In this document: one piece after another, positions 1 to 5,832 of the stretch
How positions within the stretch are numbered: the first letter of the stretch is position 1
How the letters are laid out: each line of letters opens with the position of its first letter
From: Microbacteriaceae bacterium
GTDB lineage: Bacteria > Actinomycetota > Actinomycetes > Actinomycetales > Microbacteriaceae
NCBI GenBank assembly: GCA_025464125.1
Contig: JAODLU010000384.1
Coordinates: forward strand, 1-9,575
Reading direction: 5' to 3'
Length of the DNA stretch: 9,575 nt
Position numbers and translations under genes: made by a program
The notes under the pieces: generated by a model
The model's database searches: none
Seen by the model: the letters and a program-made list of their open reading frames with translations, nothing else
What the model was told of the DNA's origin: nothing

Positions 1-528
1 GTGCAGGCACGCGGCGGCGCAATGGCCTCCGCTGTCCACCTTCCCGAGCTCGTCGCCGGCTGCGACCGCATCGCCGACGGCCAACCCCGGGAGCAGCGGT
101 TCGTAGCTCGAGAGCACACCGTCACCGTGATCGAGCGTCAGAACCCGGCGATCGACGACGATACCGGCGAACTGGACGGTGGCACTCGATGGGGCCGTGA
201 CGGGAGAGCCCGGCACCGCGCGCAGATCGATCCCGCGATGACCGGCGGCGTACGGCGTCGGCGGAGCCTCGAACCCGCGCAACAGCGCAGGAGGCGCGAT
301 CGGCCACAACCAGCGGCCACCCGCGCGTTCCGACGAAGCGATCTCTGCGGCCGGCACCCCAGACGCCGCGCTAGCCGCGCTAGCCGCGCTAGCCGAGCTA
401 GCCGCGCTAGACGCGCTAGCCGCGTCCGCCGCCCCGCCGCCCGGCCCCGACACCCCCGACACCCCCACCAGCCCGAGCAGGACCGCGACGGTCCATGCGC
501 CTCCGCGCCGCATCCTCGAAACTCTCAT
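1..528 (-). CDS. Secreted M23-family (LytM-like) metallopeptidase, 3' end cut by window edge
   Basis: Probable exported zinc peptidoglycan endopeptidase, or a regulatory LytM domain. Translating the minus strand from ATG 528 gives 176 residues open to the window edge. Residues 1-36 look like a signal peptide: Arg-rich start, hydrophobic stretch at 13-28, and an A-D-A site near 34-36. Residues 37-56 are an Ala/Ser linker. The catalytic domain starts near W73, with the first zinc motif HRGID (H97, D101), the typical core strand around V110-G122, LDHGDGV at 132-138, and the G-H-C...C-L-H segment ending at H176 on the last base triplet. The His usually found two residues before the last His is Cys here (C174), a variant I associate with actinobacterial members. 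GTG 531 is an alternative in-frame start. A weak G-rich SD (533-538) precedes ATG 528. Divergent orientation from rpsB matches Rv2891/Rv2890c in M. tuberculosis. Remaining length is unknown. Confidence 0.88.
   Translation of the reverse strand, partial: MRVSRMRRGGAWTVAVLLGLVGVSGVSGPGGGAADAASASSAASSASAASAASAASGVPAAEIASSERAGGRWLWPIAPPALLRGFEAPPTPYAAGHRGIDLRAVPGSPVTAPSSATVQFAGIVVDRRVLTLDHGDGVLSSYEPLLPGLAVGDAVAAGDELGKVDSGGHCAAACLH
371..424. repeat. Six tandem 9-bp units (CTAGCCGCG) inside the M23 gene
   Basis: Six head-to-tail 9-mers: units at 371, 380, 398 and 416 are CTAGCCGCG; 389 is CTAGCCGAG and 407 is CTAGACGCG. The array contains overlapping GCTAGC palindromes, so each strand can fold on itself. 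On the minus strand the array encodes the three-residue-periodic Ala/Ser linker between the signal peptide and the catalytic domain. Gain or loss of a unit changes the linker by three residues and keeps the frame. Confidence 0.9.
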
Positions 529-593
529 CACGCCCCCCGAACAGTCGTGAGCGACAGTCTCCACCCTCGACGCCGACGCTGCAGTCCGTGCCT

Positions 594-636
594 CCGCCTG
601 GTGGAGAACCCGGTGAACGAACCGCCTGTGGAGAAC
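594..636. repeat. Imperfect direct repeat CCGCCTG(G)TGGAGAAC
   Basis: CCGCCTGGTGGAGAAC at 594-609 recurs as CCGCCTGTGGAGAAC at 622-636, identical apart from one missing G, with 12 bases between the copies. The second copy contains TGTGGAGAA, whose complement TTCTCCACA differs at one position from the DnaA-box consensus TTATCCACA. It lies about 50-90 bp upstream of the candidate sugar-porter promoter and could be a paired protein-binding site. Function is unknown. Confidence 0.55.
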
Positions 637-680
637 GTTCCGCGCGCATCCGGTGTCCCGAAACAGGTTCGCGCGGCCGC

Positions 681-708
681 TTGCCTGGGAGAGGCGACGG
701 AGTACCGT
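681..708 (+). promoter_or_regulatory. Candidate promoter for the sugar porter gene
   Basis: TTGCCT at 681-686 (4 of 6 matches to TTGACA) and TACCGT at 703-708 (TANNNT) are separated by 16 bases. Transcription would begin near 714-715 and give a leader of about 60 nt that includes the AAAGG site at 764-768. This is a pattern match only. Confidence 0.35.
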
Positions 709-774
709 GAGATTCGCCGGTCTCCCCGGGCGTCCGGCACACGAGGGATCCGCACACGATCGCAAAGGTCTCAG

Positions 775-2277
775 ATGTCTGAACAGCAGAGAAGGGCCCC
801 GGCCTCGACCGAGGAGAACGCGCCCCAGCCCACCGGGGCGATGCGCCGCAGGGTGATCGGTCTCGCCCTCGCAGCCGCCGTCGGCGGCTTCCTCTTCGGT
901 TTCGACTCGTCTGTGGTGAACGGCGCCGTCGACTCGATCCAGCAGAATTTCGCCCTGAACGCCTTCATCAAAGGCTTCGTCGTCGCCATCGCCCTCATCG
1001 GATGCGCGGTGGGTGCGTACATCGCCGGCCGGCTCGCCGACCGGTGGGGCCGCATCAAGGTGATGCTGCTCGGCTCTGTGCTCTTCTTCGCGAGCTCGAT
1101 CGGCGCCGGCCTCGCCTTCTCCGTGTGGGACCTCGGATTCTGGCGCGTGATCGGCGGTCTCGGCATCGGAATCGCGTCCGTCGTGGCCCCCGCGTACATC
1201 GCCGAGATCGCACCGAAACAGTCGCGCGGTCGCCTGGCTTCGCTGCAGCAGCTCGCCATCACCATCGGCATCTTCGTCGCCCTGCTCTCCGATGCACTGC
1301 TGGCCGGGATCGCCGGCTCGGCGTCGAGCCAGCTCTGGTTCGGTCTCGAAGCGTGGCGGTGGATGTTCCTGGTCGGCGTGATCCCGTCGGTCGTCTACGG
1401 GATCCTGGCGCTGATCCTGCCGGAGTCGCCGCGCTACTTGCTGGCGACAGGCAAGCACGACGAGGCACGTGCGATCTTCCACACCCTCGTGCCCGAGAGC
1501 GATGTCGACCGGCAGATCAGTGACATCGAGCAGTCGATCGCCGAAGACAAAGAGGGCCTGAAGGCTACCCTCCGCGGCAACCGGCTGGGCTTGAAACCCA
1601 TTGTCTGGATCGGCATCATCCTGTCGGTGTTCCAGCAGTTCGTCGGCATCAACGTGATCTTCTACTACTCCACGACCCTGTGGAAGGCCGTCGGGTTCAC
1701 CGAGAGCAACTCCCTCCTCATCACTGTCATCACTTCGGTGACCAACGTGGCCGTCACGGTTGTCGCCATCCTGCTCGTCGACCGGGTCGGCCGTCGCCCC
1801 ATCCTGCTCACGGGGTCCATCGGAATGGCCGTCTCGCTCGGCATCATGGCCCTCGCGTTCGCGTTCTCTGTCACCGACAGCAAAGGCGCGGTGAGTCTGC
1901 CGGGCGCCTGGGGGCCGATCGCACTGATCGCAGCCAACGCCTTCGTCGTCTTCTTCGGCGCGTCGTGGGGTCCGCTCGTATGGGTGCTGCTCGGGGAGAT
2001 CTTCCCGACCAAGATCCGCGCAAAGGCTCTCGGCGTCGCTGAGGCCGCCCAGTGGATCTCCAACTTCCTGATCACAGTGAGCTTCCCGCCCATGGCGGCG
2101 TTCTCGCTCCCACTCACGTACGGCATGTACGCCGTGTTCGCTCTGCTCTCCTTCTTCTTCGTGTTCTTCAAGATCCCGGAGACCAACGGGATGGCTCTGG
2201 AGCATGCCGAGACCCTGTTCCAGAACGCCGGCAAGAACCGCGGCGTCCAGGTGCGTTCCTCGGGCGATTCCGCCTAG
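775..2277 (+). CDS. MFS sugar porter (XylE/GalP/AraE-like sugar:H+ symporter)
   Basis: A 500-residue, 12-helix inner-membrane transporter of the sugar porter family, expected to import a monosaccharide with protons; the substrate cannot be read from sequence. Family signatures are all present: GFLFGFDSSVVNG in helix 1 (38-50, acidic D44), GRLADRWGR in loop 2-3 (85-93), R124 in RVIGGLG, Q158/Q159 in helix 5, PESPR (216-220), QQFVGIN in helix 7 (287-293), DRVGRRP (336-342), GPLVW (399-403) with GEIFPTKIR (407-415), and PETNG (468-472) at the C-terminus. Length is normal for the family. ATG 775 is chosen because AAAGG (764-768) sits six bases upstream; the frame stays open to base 1, but that stretch is antisense to the M23 gene. 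ATG 841 is a weaker alternative. No regulator or sugar-catabolic gene is adjacent. It is likely monocistronic. Confidence 0.93.
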   Translation: MSEQQRRAPASTEENAPQPTGAMRRRVIGLALAAAVGGFLFGFDSSVVNGAVDSIQQNFALNAFIKGFVVAIALIGCAVGAYIAGRLADRWGRIKVMLLGSVLFFASSIGAGLAFSVWDLGFWRVIGGLGIGIASVVAPAYIAEIAPKQSRGRLASLQQLAITIGIFVALLSDALLAGIAGSASSQLWFGLEAWRWMFLVGVIPSVVYGILALILPESPRYLLATGKHDEARAIFHTLVPESDVDRQISDIEQSIAEDKEGLKATLRGNRLGLKPIVWIGIILSVFQQFVGINVIFYYSTTLWKAVGFTESNSLLITVITSVTNVAVTVVAILLVDRVGRRPILLTGSIGMAVSLGIMALAFAFSVTDSKGAVSLPGAWGPIALIAANAFVVFFGASWGPLVWVLLGEIFPTKIRAKALGVAEAAQWISNFLITVSFPPMAAFSLPLTYGMYAVFALLSFFFVFFKIPETNGMALEHAETLFQNAGKNRGVQVRSSGDSA

Positions 2278-2285
2278 CCGCGTTC

Positions 2286-2294
2286 TGATAAGAT
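2286..2294 (+). promoter_or_regulatory. Extended -10 promoter upstream of rpsB
   Basis: TGATAAGAT fits the extended -10 pattern TGN-TANNNT, just after the sugar porter stop codon. No good -35 hexamer is visible 16-18 bases upstream, which an extended -10 can tolerate. Transcription would begin near 2301, giving an rpsB leader of about 210 nt. Confidence 0.5.
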
Positions 2295-2510
2295 GACTGA
2301 AGCACCCCGCTCGTCGGGGTGACTACGCGTGCCCACTCGGGTTCACGCCACATCCACCGGTCTTCACGATCCACGCGGTTCATACCCGTCGCGGGCCGAG
2401 GAGCGGATGTGCGTGCCGGGCACCAGGAGTGGCGGCCGTCCGGTCGCCGCAGTCAACCGCAACAGCATCCGTCTGCCACGGCGCCGGATGCGAGAAAAGG
2501 AGAACGGCAA
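2295..2510 (+). promoter_or_regulatory. rpsB leader region with hairpins
   Basis: About 210 nt of probable untranslated leader. A perfect 7-bp hairpin lies at 2303-2321 (CACCCCG / CGGGGTG, 5-nt loop); it has no T tract and so is not a standard terminator for the sugar porter gene. A second 7-bp hairpin, GCATCCG (2465-2471) with CGGATGC (2485-2491), ends five bases before the AAAGGAG ribosome binding site (2496-2502). CGGATG at 2404-2409 can pair with the same CATCCG arm (2466-2471), extended by a G-U at each end. A smaller GCGGC/GCCGC stem is possible at 2432-2450. S2 autoregulation through the rpsB leader is known in gammaproteobacteria; a similar role here is inference. Confidence 0.5.
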
Positions 2511-3563
2511 ATGGCCGTTGTAACCATGCGCCAGCTGCTCGACAGCGGCGTCCACTTCGGACACCAGACCCGTCGCTGGAACCCCAAGATGAAGCGCTTC
2601 ATCCTGACCGAGCGCTCGGGCAGCTACATCATCGACCTGCAGCAGTCCCTCACCTACATCGACAAGACCTACGAGTTCGTCCGCGAGACGGTCGCCCACG
2701 GTGGCACCATCCTCTTCGTCGGCACCAAGAAGCAGGCACAGGGTTCCATCGAGGAGCAGGCAAAGCGCGTCGGCCAGCCCTACGTGAACCAGCGCTGGCT
2801 CGGTGGCCTGCTCACCAACTTCCAGACGGTCTCCAAGCGCCTTGCGCGCATGAAGGAGCTCGAGGAGATCGACTTCGACGACACGACCCGTGGCTACACC
2901 AAGAAGGAGCTGCTCATCCAGCGCCGTGAACTGGTCAAGCTGCAGCGCTCGCTCGGCGGTATCCGCAACCTCACGAAGACCCCGTCAGCTATCTGGATCG
3001 TCGACACCATGAAGGAGCACCTCGCGATAGACGAGGCGCACAAGCTCGGCATCCCGGTCATCGCGATCCTCGACACCAACTGCGACCCAGACGAAGTGCA
3101 GTACCCGATCCCGGGTAACGACGACGCCATCCGCTCAGTCGGCCTGCTCACCCGCATCATCGCGGATGCAGCTGCCGAGGGCCTCATCCAGCGTCACCAG
3201 AAGCCGGAGGAGGGCGAAGGCGAAGCAGTCGAGCCCCTCGCAGCGTGGGAGGCCGAGCTGCTCGCAGCATCGGAGACCCCGTCCACCGAGGCCGAGAAGG
3301 TCGAAGCCGTTGACGGCGAAGTCGCAGGCACGCCTGACGCAGCAGCAGTCGAGGCGGTCATCGCAGCGGAGGTTCCCGTCGAAGAGAACGACGCTGACGC
3401 CGTAGTGGCCGAGCATGAGGCAGAGGCCGACGCCACCATCGTCCCGACGCACACCGTCGTCTCAGACGAAGCCGACGAGGCCCGCCTCGAGGCAGAAGCA
3501 ACCCCGGCCGAGAAGGTCACCCCAGCACAGAAGGCAGCGAAGCCCGCTGCCGCCAAGAAGTAA
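2511..3563 (+). CDS. rpsB: 30S ribosomal protein S2 with long acidic C-terminal tail
   Basis: Small-subunit ribosomal protein S2, joining late in 30S assembly at the head-body junction. It has 350 residues. The N-terminal signature [20 protein letters not shown] begins at residue 6, and PSAIWIVD (158-165) leads into the second S2 signature with [13 protein letters not shown]. The conserved fold ends near R228-H229. Residues 230-350 form a tail rich in Ala, Glu, Val and Asp that finishes in a Lys/Ala stretch ([14 protein letters not shown]). E. coli S2 has about 240 residues, so the extension is about 120. ATG 2511 is chosen because AAAGGAG (2496-2502) lies eight bases upstream and the known N-terminus [10 protein letters not shown] follows; the frame is open further upstream without conservation. 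tsf follows after 10 bases and the pair ends at the terminator at 4418-4450, so they form a two-gene operon. Confidence 0.98.
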   Translation: MAVVTMRQLLDSGVHFGHQTRRWNPKMKRFILTERSGSYIIDLQQSLTYIDKTYEFVRETVAHGGTILFVGTKKQAQGSIEEQAKRVGQPYVNQRWLGGLLTNFQTVSKRLARMKELEEIDFDDTTRGYTKKELLIQRRELVKLQRSLGGIRNLTKTPSAIWIVDTMKEHLAIDEAHKLGIPVIAILDTNCDPDEVQYPIPGNDDAIRSVGLLTRIIADAAAEGLIQRHQKPEEGEGEAVEPLAAWEAELLAASETPSTEAEKVEAVDGEVAGTPDAAAVEAVIAAEVPVEENDADAVVAEHEAEADATIVPTHTVVSDEADEARLEAEATPAEKVTPAQKAAKPAAAKK

Positions 3564-3573
3564 AGGAACCGTC

Positions 3574-4401
3574 ATGGCAGATTTCAGCCTGGAGGACCTC
3601 AAGATCCTGCGCGAGCGCCTCGGCACCGGCATGGTCGAAACCAAGAACGCGCTCGTCGAAGCTGCAGGTGACCTCGAGAAGGCCACTGAGCTGCTTCGGC
3701 TGCGCGGCGCGAAGAGCAACGCGAAGCGCAGCGACCGCTCCACCAGTGAGGGTCTCATCGCCGCCAAAGAAAACGGCGGCACTGCGACGATCATCGAGCT
3801 CGCGAGCGAGACCGACTTCGTAGCCAAGAACGAGAAGTTCGTGAGCCTGGCAGACACCGTTCTCGATGCCGTCACCGCAGCGAAGGCGACAACGCTGGAG
3901 GAGGCGCTCGCCGCCCCCCTCGGTGGCAAGACCGTTGCCGAAGCCATCTCCGACGAGGCAGCAATCCTCGGCGAGAAGCTCGAGCTGCGTCGCGTCACGG
4001 TTGTCACCGGTGACAAGTTCGCGATCTACCTGCACAAGACCAACAAAGACCTGCCACCGCAGGTCGGCGTGGTCGTGGGCTACTCGGGTGACGACGCTGA
4101 GACCGCTCGCGGAATCGCGCAGCACATCTCGTTCGCCGACCCGCAGTACCTCACGCGTGAAGACGTTCCGACCACCGTGGTCGAGAACGAGCGTCGCATC
4201 GTCGAGGAGATCAGCCGCAACGAGGGCAAGCCTGACGCCCAGCTGCCCAAGATCGTCGAGGGCCGCGTCAACGCGTTCTTCAAGCAGGTCGTGCTTCCCG
4301 AGCAGCCGTATGCGCGGGATGACAAGCAGACCATTGCCAAGCTCATGAAGGACTCCGGCGTAACCGTCGAAGGCTTCGCGCGCTTCAAGGTCGGCGCCTA
4401 G
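3574..4401 (+). CDS. tsf: Elongation factor Ts
   Basis: Nucleotide exchange factor that displaces GDP from EF-Tu during translation elongation; cytoplasmic. It has 275 residues, normal for actinobacterial EF-Ts. The UBA-like N-terminal domain (about 3-50) contains LRERLGTGMVETKNAL, matching the family's LRE.TGAGM...K.AL pattern. The EF-Tu-contacting motif TDFVAKN is at 80-86. The core domain then runs to the C-terminal segment with RDDKQTIAKLMK and the ending GFARFKVGA. ATG 3574 has an AAAGGA ribosome binding site (3562-3567) overlapping the rpsB stop codon, which suggests translational coupling. The rpsB-tsf order is near universal in bacteria. Confidence 0.98.
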   Translation: MADFSLEDLKILRERLGTGMVETKNALVEAAGDLEKATELLRLRGAKSNAKRSDRSTSEGLIAAKENGGTATIIELASETDFVAKNEKFVSLADTVLDAVTAAKATTLEEALAAPLGGKTVAEAISDEAAILGEKLELRRVTVVTGDKFAIYLHKTNKDLPPQVGVVVGYSGDDAETARGIAQHISFADPQYLTREDVPTTVVENERRIVEEISRNEGKPDAQLPKIVEGRVNAFFKQVVLPEQPYARDDKQTIAKLMKDSGVTVEGFARFKVGA

Positions 4402-4417
4402 CCACCAGCACTGCACG

Positions 4418-4450
4418 AAGGGCTCCGGATCATGCATCCGGAGCCCTTTT
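4418..4450 (+). terminator. Strong intrinsic terminator after tsf
   Basis: GGGCTCCGGAT (4420-4430) and ATCCGGAGCCC (4436-4446) form a perfect 11-bp stem with a 5-nt loop. Two A-T pairs extend it to 13 bp (AA 4418-4419 with TT 4447-4448), and TTTT (4447-4450) follows. It starts 17 bases after the tsf stop and separates rpsB-tsf from pyrH. Confidence 0.93.
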
Positions 4451-4496
4451 GCGTGCGGTGCCAGAACCGCTGGCGGCAATCGTGCCGATCACCCAA

Positions 4497-4502
4497 TAAC
4501 CT
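4497..4502 (+). promoter_or_regulatory. Candidate -10 box for the pyrH unit
   Basis: TAACCT fits the actinobacterial TANNNT pattern and lies 28 bases before ATG 4530. A new promoter is needed here because of the terminator at 4418-4450. No convincing -35 element is visible, so the exact site is uncertain. Confidence 0.3.
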
Positions 4503-4529
4503 GTTACGAGGCCGCAGCGAAGGAGCACC

Positions 4530-5240
4530 ATGACCGACAAGAAGAGACGCGTTCTGCTCAAACTCTCCGGCGAGGCTTTCGGTGCAGGATCGCTCGGTGT
4601 GAACCCCGATGTGGTGAGTTCGCTCGCCAAAGAGATCGCTGCTGCTGCACAGGATGTCGAGATCGCAATCGTTGTCGGTGGCGGCAACTTCTTCCGCGGA
4701 GCCGAGCTCTCGCAGCGCGGCATGGACCGCGGCCGCGCTGACTACATGGGCATGCTGGGCACGGTCATGAACGCTCTTGCGCTGCAGGACTTCCTCGAGC
4801 AGGCAGGTGCGGCCACCCGCGTGCAGTCGGCCATCTCGATGACCCAGGTCGCCGAGCCATACATACCTCGCCGTGCCGAGCGCCACCTCGAGAAGGGCCG
4901 CGTAGTCATCTTCGGCGCCGGCGCCGGGCTGCCGTACTTCTCCACCGATACCGTCGCGGCGCAGCGAGCGCTGGAGATCAGCGCAGACGTCGTGCTCGTT
5001 GCCAAAAACGGGGTAGATGGCGTCTACGACGACGACCCTCGTACCAACAACCAGGCGCAGAAGCTCGAGCGCGTGACCTACCAGGAGGCTCTAGTGCAGG
5101 GCCTCAAGGTGGTCGACTCGACCGCTTTCAGCCTCTGCATGGACAACTCGATGCCGATGGTTGTCTTCGGCATGGAGCCAGCGGGCAACGTGACAAAGGC
5201 CATCCGCGGCGACCGTATCGGAACGCTCGTTTCCAACTAG
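4530..5240 (+). CDS. pyrH: UMP kinase (uridylate kinase)
   Basis: Phosphorylates UMP to UDP with ATP, the first step toward UTP and CTP in pyrimidine nucleotide synthesis. This bacterial enzyme belongs to the amino-acid-kinase fold, is hexameric, and in bacteria is generally activated by GTP and inhibited by UTP. It has 236 residues, the usual length. Visible motifs: KLSGEAFG (11-18) at the phosphate-binding site, [10 protein letters not shown] (48-57), [16 protein letters not shown] (71-86), [20 protein letters not shown] (128-147), and [15 protein letters not shown] (159-173) for nucleotide binding. ATG 4530 has AAGGAG (4520-4525) four bases upstream. frr follows 40 bases downstream, an order conserved in many bacteria. 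Confidence 0.98.
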   Translation: MTDKKRRVLLKLSGEAFGAGSLGVNPDVVSSLAKEIAAAAQDVEIAIVVGGGNFFRGAELSQRGMDRGRADYMGMLGTVMNALALQDFLEQAGAATRVQSAISMTQVAEPYIPRRAERHLEKGRVVIFGAGAGLPYFSTDTVAAQRALEISADVVLVAKNGVDGVYDDDPRTNNQAQKLERVTYQEALVQGLKVVDSTAFSLCMDNSMPMVVFGMEPAGNVTKAIRGDRIGTLVSN

Positions 5241-5244
5241 CGAC

Positions 5245-5257
5245 CTGCCGGTAAACT
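5245..5257 (+). promoter_or_regulatory. Candidate internal promoter for frr-cdsA
   Basis: CTGCCGGTAAACT carries TAAACT (TANNNT) at 5252-5257 in the 40-bp pyrH-frr gap. Transcription would start near 5263-5264 and give a short leader that includes the AAGGAG site. Nearly the same 13-base sequence precedes the antiporter gene (8073-8086), which supports a real promoter element. No -35 was identified. Confidence 0.5.
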
Positions 5258-5269
5258 TGAACGGACACG

Positions 5270-5275
5270 AAGGAG
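5270..5275 (+). promoter_or_regulatory. Ribosome binding site deciding the TTG start of frr
   Basis: AAGGAG lies five bases before TTG 5281. An in-frame TTG at 5257 lies upstream of this site and would add eight residues (beginning MNGHEG) unlike known RRF N-termini, so TTG 5281 is the likely start. Confidence 0.8.
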
Positions 5276-5280
5276 CACCG

Positions 5281-5832
5281 TTGATCAGCGACGTCCTGGC
5301 CGAAGCCAAAGACAAGATGCACAAGTCCGTCGAGGCTGCGAAAGACGAGTTCGGCAACGTGCGCACCGGCCGCGCGAATCCTGCTCTCTTCCAGAAGATC
5401 CTGGTCGACTACTACGGCACCCCGACCCCCCTCGGCCAGCTCGCTGGCATGAACAATCCAGAGGCTCGCACCCTGCTCGTCACGCCATACGACAAGGGCG
5501 CGATGAAAGACATCGAGAAGGCCATCACCAACGCGCCGAACCTCAGCGCCAACGTGGGCAACGACGGAACGATCATCCGCGTCACGCTTCCGGAACTCAC
5601 TGAAGAGCGCAGGCGCGAGTTCGTCAAGATCGTGCGTGCAAAGGGGGAGGAGGCGAAGGTCTCCATCCGCAACATCCGTCGCAAGTCCAAAGACGACCTC
5701 GATGCACTGAAAGAGGTCGGCGAGGATGAGATCGCCCGCGCCGAAAAAGACCTCGAAGCCACCACCAAGACTGCCATCGACGCCATCGACGACGCCCTGA
5801 AGAAAAAAGAAGCCGAACTGCTGGAGATTTGA
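5281..5832 (+). CDS. frr: Ribosome recycling factor
   Basis: Splits post-termination ribosomes together with EF-G; cytoplasmic and essential in bacteria. From TTG 5281 it has 183 residues, close to the usual 185. The N-terminal helix of domain I starts [32 protein letters not shown] (28-46) is the family signature before the domain II hinge, followed by TPYDK (68-72), [17 protein letters not shown] (103-119), and the C-terminal helix with [14 protein letters not shown] (127-140), whose arginines correspond to the functionally important Arg around E. coli R132. The loop [13 protein letters not shown] (88-100) stands where many RRFs have G-L/V-N-P; this is a modest family variation. The TGA stop (5830-5832) shares its A with the cdsA ATG. 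Confidence 0.97.
   Translation: MISDVLAEAKDKMHKSVEAAKDEFGNVRTGRANPALFQKILVDYYGTPTPLGQLAGMNNPEARTLLVTPYDKGAMKDIEKAITNAPNLSANVGNDGTIIRVTLPELTEERRREFVKIVRAKGEEAKVSIRNIRRKSKDDLDALKEVGEDEIARAEKDLEATTKTAIDAIDDALKKKEAELLEI

Larger units (their letters stand above)
529..774. other. Divergent intergenic region between M23 gene and sugar porter
   Basis: This 246-bp spacer separates two divergent starts. No convincing protein is encoded: the plus-strand frame is open through it and through the antisense of the M23 gene, but the composition (Arg/Pro/Ser-rich) is what GC-rich non-coding DNA gives. It holds an imperfect direct repeat (594-636), a candidate sugar-porter promoter (681-708) and the AAAGG ribosome binding site (764-768), six bases before ATG 775. 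I could not identify a confident minus-strand promoter for the M23 gene. Confidence 0.75.

Noticed and set aside
659..671. SOS-box-like CGAAACAGGTTCG
   Set aside because: The actinobacterial LexA site needs CGAAC-N4-GTTCG over 14 bases; this is one base short and lacks the GAAC/GTTC halves in register.
528..755. Minus-strand 75-codon open frame whose stop overlaps the M23 ATG
   Set aside because: No recognisable protein features or ribosome binding site; its composition is that of GC-rich spacer DNA.
1..774. Plus-strand open frame continuous with the sugar porter gene, adding 258 N-terminal residues
   Set aside because: It is antisense to the clearly coding M23 gene up to 528, has an Arg/Pro/Ser-rich composition with no recognisable domain, and the transporter has a good ATG with an SD at 775.
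2303..2321. Hairpin as terminator of the sugar porter gene
   Set aside because: No T run follows the stem, and the -10 element just before it makes a leader hairpin more likely.
2293..2322. Nine-residue upstream open frame (MTEAPRSSG) before rpsB
   Set aside because: Its ATG overlaps the proposed -10 box and would lie upstream of the predicted transcript start; there is no SD.
3517..4479. 320-codon minus-strand open frame
   Set aside because: Fully antisense to the 3' end of rpsB and to tsf; it is a by-product of GC-rich codon bias with no domain signature.
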